Shown: positions 16,942 through 21,114 of the stretch, piece by piece
How positions within the stretch are numbered: the first letter of the stretch is position 1
How the letters are laid out: each line of letters starts with the position of its first letter
Source: Candidatus Methanogaster sp. UBA203
GTDB lineage: Archaea; Halobacteriota; Methanosarcinia; Methanosarcinales; Methanogasteraceae
DNA: 21,114 bases
Reading direction: 5' to 3'
Assembly: GCA_002503595.1 (NCBI GenBank)
Contig: DASC01000119.1
Span: forward strand, 1-21,114
Program-made: the position numbers and the translations under genes
The notes under the pieces: generated by a model
Seen by the model: only the letters and a program-made list of their open reading frames with translations
What the model was told of the DNA's origin: nothing
Databases searched by the model: none

Positions 16942-16993
16942 TCAAGCTGTCTTCTCCGCCTCGTTAAAAAGGCGGTAATCACAAATCCATCTG
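16936..16993 (-). pseudogene. Tail-only remnant of a second, related gene
   Basis: The reverse strand reads SRWICDYRLFNEAEKTA before TGA at 16942-16944. A TAG lies just upstream, so only ~17 codons remain open. The tail parallels ENHLLNEAEMTT at the end of the neighbouring regulator fragment and is in the same frame 384 bases away. I infer either a partial tandem duplication or two related gene ends brought together by deletion. No homology to the neighbour is visible beyond the 42-base repeat. Confidence 0.45.
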
Positions 16994-17056
16994 CTCTACT
17001 TAATTCGATACATTACTCAATATACTTCCGTTTAATTTCTACATCCCCCGCATCGA

Positions 17057-17066
17057 AAACTATATC
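17057..17066 (+). promoter_or_regulatory. TATA-like box for the secreted-protein gene
   Basis: AAACTATATC is centred about 32 bases before the ATG at 17094, which predicts a transcript with a leader of only a few bases. Confidence 0.45.
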
Positions 17067-17093
17067 CCTTAAAAGGAACAGAGCAACAGCCAG

Positions 17094-17594
17094 ATGAAAC
17101 AGCGAATATCGATATTACTCGTGCTAACGCTCCTGCTAACCATGCCCGCGGTAAGCGCAGGCTGCGTCCATGTCACCCAGACGCTGATGGAGTTTCAGAA
17201 GGAAGATGCCATGTTCACAGTAGATTACGATATCGAGCTCCTCGCAAAGATCTATATCATAGCTTTCGGCAGCGCAAAGATAGTGCCCGAGATCGAGGCA
17301 CAGTTCGCATCATTCGATGAGGATGATGTTACGATAGAGAGACTGGATTATGAACAGGCGGTCGTGGTTGTAAAGAATGTTTCACACTACGATAATGAAT
17401 ATTATTTCCATAACCCACACGATTTTGGGATAACCGTAGAAAAACTGGTTGTGGATCCGCCTGATGGATCCCCGAGAGTATACTGGAATACCAATACAAC
17501 TCCAAGTCTATTCTACAAGGATGATTCGGGACTAAACAATACTTTGCCAGCCAATAATTCTCTTCTTGCTGACTTTAGCGAGTTTACCAGATAA
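17094..17594 (+). CDS. Secreted or surface protein of unknown function
   Basis: The 166-residue protein starts with a clear signal peptide: basic MKQR, hydrophobic ISILLVLTLLLTM, and cleavage expected after PAVSA. The next residues, GC, could alternatively be a weak lipobox, though the -3 position is Ser. The mature part alternates strand-like stretches (FTVDYDIELLAKIYIIAFGS, AVVVVKNVSHYDNEYYF) with acidic loops, and has no membrane anchor at the end. I expect a small beta-rich extracellular or envelope protein, but I do not recognise the family. The ATG fits the TATA-like box. Its last 63 bases overlap the 3' end of topA, which is transcribed toward it. Confidence 0.7.
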   Translation: MKQRISILLVLTLLLTMPAVSAGCVHVTQTLMEFQKEDAMFTVDYDIELLAKIYIIAFGSAKIVPEIEAQFASFDEDDVTIERLDYEQAVVVVKNVSHYDNEYYFHNPHDFGITVEKLVVDPPDGSPRVYWNTNTTPSLFYKDDSGLNNTLPANNSLLADFSEFTR

Positions 17595-20087
17595 TTCTTC
17601 GGCATCAGCCGCAGCCAGATCCGATTGCGTCTTTATGCCGGCAGATTGCAGTTGCTTTGCGATCGCATCCCCGATACCTGCGACATCGGTCAAGCCCCCT
17701 TTCTTCCGATTCCCTGCCGCTGCCTTTTTACTTTTACTTTTAGCACCGGTTTTCCTGCTCGTTTTGCCGCCTTTACCTTTGCCCTTGGAATTCTCTTTAT
17801 TCTTCTGTAACTCGATGAAACTACAGTACGGGCATCCGATCTCCCACGGGCGGGCTCCCTCCCGCTCGATGCGGACGTGGTGCAAGCCCTTATGCATCTC
17901 GCAGGTCGTCTCGGTTATGACCAGTTCCCCGTACCGCGGCGGCGGGAGCGGCAGCGTGAACTTGCAACTCTCATCCGAATTCGTGCACTTGATGAACCTG
18001 CCGCCGCTTCTCGACATCTTGGCGACGAGATCGGATCCGCATTCGGGGCAGGGACCGACCACCGGATCGTTTCCGGCTTTTTCGGCTTCTTCCCACTTTA
18101 GCTGGTTGCAATACGGGCATCCCACATCGATCGGTCGTTTTCCAGCTCTTGCGATCATCAGGAGGTGCAGATTATGCTTCTCGCAGACCTTGTCAGTGAC
18201 GATCACCATCCCGTACTTCGAGGACGGGATCGAGAGCGCGAACTTGCAGTCGGGATAGCCGGTGCATCCGATGAACATGCCGAACCGTGACGGGCGCACC
18301 ACCATATCAGCGCCGCACTCAGGGCAGGGGCCGACCACGGTGTCGGTGTAGAGCCCGTCGCGCAAGCCCTCGGCGATCTTCTCCTTGTTCGTCACCAGAT
18401 CGTCAAAAATGGAATCGAGCATCTCTTTAGACTCTGTTATCACCGCGTCTTCTGTTATCTTCCCGTCTGCGATGTTAGACATGTCTCCTTCGAGTTTACT
18501 CGTCATATCAGGGACGACAACCATCTTTGCATACTTCTCAAGCGTGTCAACCACCGAATAGGCAGTCTTCGTCGGCTGGATCGGAGTTCCGTGAACGTAC
18601 GCCCTATCGTACAACTTCTGGATGATCTCGTGCCGGGTCGATTTCGTTCCGAGCCCCAGATCCTCCATCACTTTGATAAGCCTTGCCTGACCGTATCTTC
18701 CAGGCGGTTTCGTCGTCTTGCTCTCGGTCTCGAACTTCTCGATGCCGAGCACCTGCCCTACTTTCAGATCAGGCAGTATCCGGTCCTCTGATTCGTGATA
18801 CGGGTAGTAGTATCTCCATCCGGGTTCAACGAGGACTGCGCCGTTTGCGACAAAATCCTCTCCTTTTATATCGATGATGACCCGAAGCGTCTTCCAGAGA
18901 GTTGCATCTGCGAATGTAGCAAAGAATCTGCGGACAACGAGTTCGTAAACCTTCCACTCATCGTCCTTCAGCTGTTTTCTGCTTGCAAGCGATGCAGGAT
19001 GTATCGGAGGGTGGTCTGTGCTCTCTTTCTTTCCGGCAGTCGGCTTGAGTGGTTTCTTAAGCAATTTCGATGCGTACTCTCCGAATTCGCTTTTAAGAAA
19101 CATCGATACAAGAGCTTTCAGGTCAAGACTCTCCGGATAAACGGTGTTGTCTGTCCGGGGGTATGATATGAATCCGTTTGTGTACAGGTTCTCTGCGATC
19201 CGCATCGCATTCGCGGGACTGAGTCCGATTCTGCTCGCGGCTCTTATGAATTCGGTGGTGTTAAACGGCGTCGGCGGCTTTTCTGTCCGTTTCCCCTTCT
19301 TCACATCGGAAACCGTACATTCTTTCGCATCTTTGACCCTTGAAAGTACCTGATCAAACTCCTCCTTCTCCCAGAAGCGATCCTTCCTGTGCTTCGACGT
19401 AAAGCCCTCCTTGTGGACTGCGTAGAGTTCCCAGTACGGTTCCGGGACGAACGCTTCCCGCTCCTTCTCCCGATCCACGATCAGTGCAAGGGTCGGGGAT
19501 TGAACCCTTCCTACGGACAGGAATCGCTTTCCGAGCCGCTTTGAGGTGACAGAGAGGTATCTTGTCAGTGCGGCACCCCAGACCAGATCGATGATCTGGC
19601 GCGACTCCCCTGCCGCTGCGAGGTTGAAATCGATCTCTGTGAGATTCTTAAATGTATTCTTGATCTCAACGGGCGTGATCGCGCTGTATCTTGCCCTGTC
19701 TGCTTTGATCTTTGGATGTACCCCCTTTACTATGTTTAGAGCCTCCACACCGATCAATTCCCCTTCCCGATCGTAATCGGTCGCTATCGTTACAGTATCT
19801 GCTTTTTTTCCGAGCGTCTTGAGTGCGGACACGATCTTGGCATTTCTCCTGTCAGGGACTGTTACAATCTCTGCATGGACGAGATCGCGTGCATCGGTCT
19901 TCTGCCAGCTATTGTATTCCTCTGGAAAATCGACGCCGACCACATGCCCGCTCAGTCCGATCACCACTTCGTCCCCTGACCCGTACGTGTTCACCCCGTT
20001 CACCCGGACCATCTTTGAGGCACTGCCGAAGAGGATACCTGCAATTCTCTTTGCAGTATTGTGTTTCTCTGTGATGATCAGGTGCAT
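17532..20087 (-). CDS. topA: DNA topoisomerase I (type IA, archaeal)
   Basis: The 851-residue enzyme relaxes negatively supercoiled DNA through a 5'-phosphotyrosine link. The TOPRIM domain has LIITEKHNTAKRIA at the start and the Mg-binding ATDYDREGELIG (102-113). The catalytic tyrosine is in GFISYPRTDNT (Y309). Core motifs include FLSVGRVQSPTLALIVDREK and KPPGRYGQARLI. C-terminal zinc ribbons follow (CPECGADMVVRPSRFGMFIG with CTGYPDCKF, and CPECGSDLVAKMSRSGG with CTNSDESCKF), alternating with CPYC pairs. After a very basic Lys/Gly/Ser linker, the last ~50 residues (LTDVAGIGDAIAKQLQSAGI...) form a helix-hairpin-helix domain. The TATA box at 20111-20120 predicts a leaderless mRNA. It lies 99 bases downstream of cofE on the same strand. 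Plus-strand frames inside it are shadows. Confidence 0.95.
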   Translation of the reverse strand: MHLIITEKHNTAKRIAGILFGSASKMVRVNGVNTYGSGDEVVIGLSGHVVGVDFPEEYNSWQKTDARDLVHAEIVTVPDRRNAKIVSALKTLGKKADTVTIATDYDREGELIGVEALNIVKGVHPKIKADRARYSAITPVEIKNTFKNLTEIDFNLAAAGESRQIIDLVWGAALTRYLSVTSKRLGKRFLSVGRVQSPTLALIVDREKEREAFVPEPYWELYAVHKEGFTSKHRKDRFWEKEEFDQVLSRVKDAKECTVSDVKKGKRTEKPPTPFNTTEFIRAASRIGLSPANAMRIAENLYTNGFISYPRTDNTVYPESLDLKALVSMFLKSEFGEYASKLLKKPLKPTAGKKESTDHPPIHPASLASRKQLKDDEWKVYELVVRRFFATFADATLWKTLRVIIDIKGEDFVANGAVLVEPGWRYYYPYHESEDRILPDLKVGQVLGIEKFETESKTTKPPGRYGQARLIKVMEDLGLGTKSTRHEIIQKLYDRAYVHGTPIQPTKTAYSVVDTLEKYAKMVVVPDMTSKLEGDMSNIADGKITEDAVITESKEMLDSIFDDLVTNKEKIAEGLRDGLYTDTVVGPCPECGADMVVRPSRFGMFIGCTGYPDCKFALSIPSSKYGMVIVTDKVCEKHNLHLLMIARAGKRPIDVGCPYCNQLKWEEAEKAGNDPVVGPCPECGSDLVAKMSRSGGRFIKCTNSDESCKFTLPLPPPRYGELVITETTCEMHKGLHHVRIEREGARPWEIGCPYCSFIELQKNKENSKGKGKGGKTSRKTGAKSKSKKAAAGNRKKGGLTDVAGIGDAIAKQLQSAGIKTQSDLAAADAEELSGKLAKVSKKRIIGWQSIV

Positions 20088-20110
20088 AATGCCATGTTAC
20101 TGATGCGTGA

Positions 20111-20120
20111 TATTTATATG
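20111..20120 (-). promoter_or_regulatory. TATA box of topA
   Basis: On the reverse strand CATATAAATA is centred about 28 bases before the topA ATG at 20087. Transcription should begin within a base or two of the start codon, and no Shine-Dalgarno sequence is present. Confidence 0.6.
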
Positions 20121-20186
20121 TTACGCGGCGGATGGGCTGCCAACCCGGACGAATCGTAATCCCTTGATCCGCAAAATTCTCCACTA

Positions 20187-20936
20187 TCAGCCACGCACAA
20201 GCACATTCCTGATCACATCTTCGGAGTCAGGGAAGTAGATGCCCCCGATCCCCTCTGCTTCCGCATGGAAGTCAAGCCCGCGGATCACAACGACCGGCGT
20301 GCCGTCAGACCCCTCGCCAAAGAGCAGGTTTGCTGCGGCAGCGATCTCGTCCACGACCGCCTCGTTTGCCACTTCGAGGACGTTACCAAAGAGATCGCAC
20401 GATCCGCGCCAGTCCCTGGTCGGTGTGATCCCTGAGATGCCGATTGCAACCCCGATCTGCCCGTCACGGAACGCACGTCCGTTGGTGTCTGTGATGATCA
20501 CGCTGACGATCTTATTTGTCATCGAGAATATATCTTTCCTGATATTTTTTGCACTCCGGTCAGAATCCTCTGGCAGCAGTATGATCCGGCCGGAATCGAT
20601 ATTCGATCCATCGATGCCGGCATTCACACAGATGTTACCGTTTCGGGTCTTCACAAGGAGGAACGGCGACTCCAGAAGGATCTCCTCGCTCTCATCGAGA
20701 ACCGCCTGAACGAATCTGGAATCGCTCTCGTTTTGCTCTGCGATTGCGATAGCACGGTTGGACGGCGCGATAGCCGCAAGTCCGGTGACCCTGCCCTCTG
20801 CCTTTGCAACGACTGTGGACGCGATGACTACGATGTCGCGGTCGCAGAGGCGGGTTTTCTTGCAAATGAGCTCTGCAAGGTCATCCCCCGCCTCGACAAG
20901 CGGGATATCAGGAACAGTGAATGCGTTGAAATGCAT
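20187..20936 (-). CDS. cofE: Coenzyme F420-0:L-glutamate ligase
   Basis: This 249-residue enzyme adds L-glutamates to F420-0 using GTP, the last steps of coenzyme F420 synthesis, in the cytoplasm. Matches include the N-terminal IPLVEAGDDLAELICKK, DRDIVVIASTVVAKAEGR, the ILLESPFLLVKTRNGNICVN nucleotide/metal region followed by AGIDGSN, the TDTNGRAFRDGQIGVAIG motif with conserved acidic residues, and the C-terminal DEIAAAANLLFGEGSDGTPV. The length (~250) is standard for archaeal CofE, without the C-terminal reductase fusion of actinobacterial FbiB. It indicates an F420-using archaeon. It precedes topA on the same strand, but the 99-base gap with a TATA box suggests separate transcription. Confidence 0.95.
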   Translation of the reverse strand: MHFNAFTVPDIPLVEAGDDLAELICKKTRLCDRDIVVIASTVVAKAEGRVTGLAAIAPSNRAIAIAEQNESDSRFVQAVLDESEEILLESPFLLVKTRNGNICVNAGIDGSNIDSGRIILLPEDSDRSAKNIRKDIFSMTNKIVSVIITDTNGRAFRDGQIGVAIGISGITPTRDWRGSCDLFGNVLEVANEAVVDEIAAAANLLFGEGSDGTPVVVIRGLDFHAEAEGIGGIYFPDSEDVIRNVLVRG

Positions 20937-21114
20937 GATTATACAACTTGGATATACAGATGAACGGTGTTACTTCTTAAGACCCCCGCGACCCGTGGGA
21001 ACACCCGTGAGCGTGAAGATGCGGCGCAGAAGCGGTTAACGAAAAGAGGGCACTGTCGACTTTCCCAGTGAAACCACTATATCCTTAAGTTTTACCGCAG
21101 AGTGCGCAGAGCCA
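20937..21114. other. Right-edge intergenic region with no supported gene
   Basis: No reading frame here looks like protein. AT boxes near 20951-20966 and 20973-20980 could serve cofE on the reverse strand. CCACTATATCCTTAAG near 21076-21091 could be a plus-strand promoter for a gene beyond the edge. The last bases, ACCGCAGAGTGCGCAGAG, hold a GCAGAG direct repeat that resembles a short dispersed sequence I have seen in many environmental genomes. Confidence 0.3.

Noticed and set aside
17566..18258. 230-residue plus-strand frame
   Set aside because: It is antisense to the zinc-ribbon end of topA, and its Pro/Leu/Ser richness mirrors the Lys/Gly-rich linker on the other strand.
1..21114. CRISPR array, tRNA or rRNA gene, integrase or insertion-sequence transposase
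   Set aside because: I scanned the gaps for regularly spaced repeats, tRNA T-loop-like sequences and transposase motifs and saw none. The hisS duplication therefore lacks a visible recombinase.

Overview
The window is archaeal and most likely from a methanogen- or ANME-like euryarchaeon. It encodes the proteasome-activating nucleotidase PAN, an archaeal-type histidyl-tRNA synthetase, an archaeal topoisomerase I with C-terminal zinc ribbons, and the F420-0:L-glutamate ligase CofE of the deazaflavin pathway. Several starts sit about 20-30 bases below TATA-like boxes, with little or no leader, which also fits archaea.

Layout, left to right. (1) 1-830: two minus-strand genes coupled by an ATGA overlap. 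One is a C-terminal remnant of an isoprenylcysteine-methyltransferase-like protein. The other is a two-helix membrane protein that runs off the left edge. (2) 871-2193: a DUF4143-type AAA ATPase on the plus strand. (3) 2542-3768: pan. (4) 3778-3971: a decayed second copy of the hisS 3' end, convergent with pan. (5) 4031-5758: a putative restriction nuclease with a McrA-type head, a PD-(D/E)XK-like domain and a nitrilase-like C-terminal domain. (6) 5813-7045: intact hisS. (7) 7218-16140: a two-gene, translationally coupled operon of about 8.9 kb. Its first gene encodes a 1352-residue coiled-coil/beta-rich protein and its second a 1624-residue DUF1998 helicase; the arrangement resembles DruH-DruE of Druantia type III. 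(8) 16212-16993: a DUF2283 protein, remnants of an AlbA/Fic-type regulator, and a possible micro-ORF. (9) 17094-17594: a secreted protein of unknown function. (10) 17532-20936: topA and cofE on the minus strand. The last 180 bases carry no gene I can support.

The housekeeping genes (pan, hisS, topA, cofE) are visibly GC-rich, while the nuclease gene and the helicase operon are AT-rich. A GC-rich hisS therefore sits between two AT-rich defence-like loci. The duplicated hisS 3' end indicates that hisS and pan were once adjacent and convergent (stop codons 9 bases apart), and that the nuclease gene entered by an event that replaced or regenerated the hisS 3' end. I read 3.8-16.9 kb as a defence island built around hisS. 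The probable parts are a modification-sensing nuclease on one side and a Druantia-III-like helicase system, with debris of other accessory genes, on the other.
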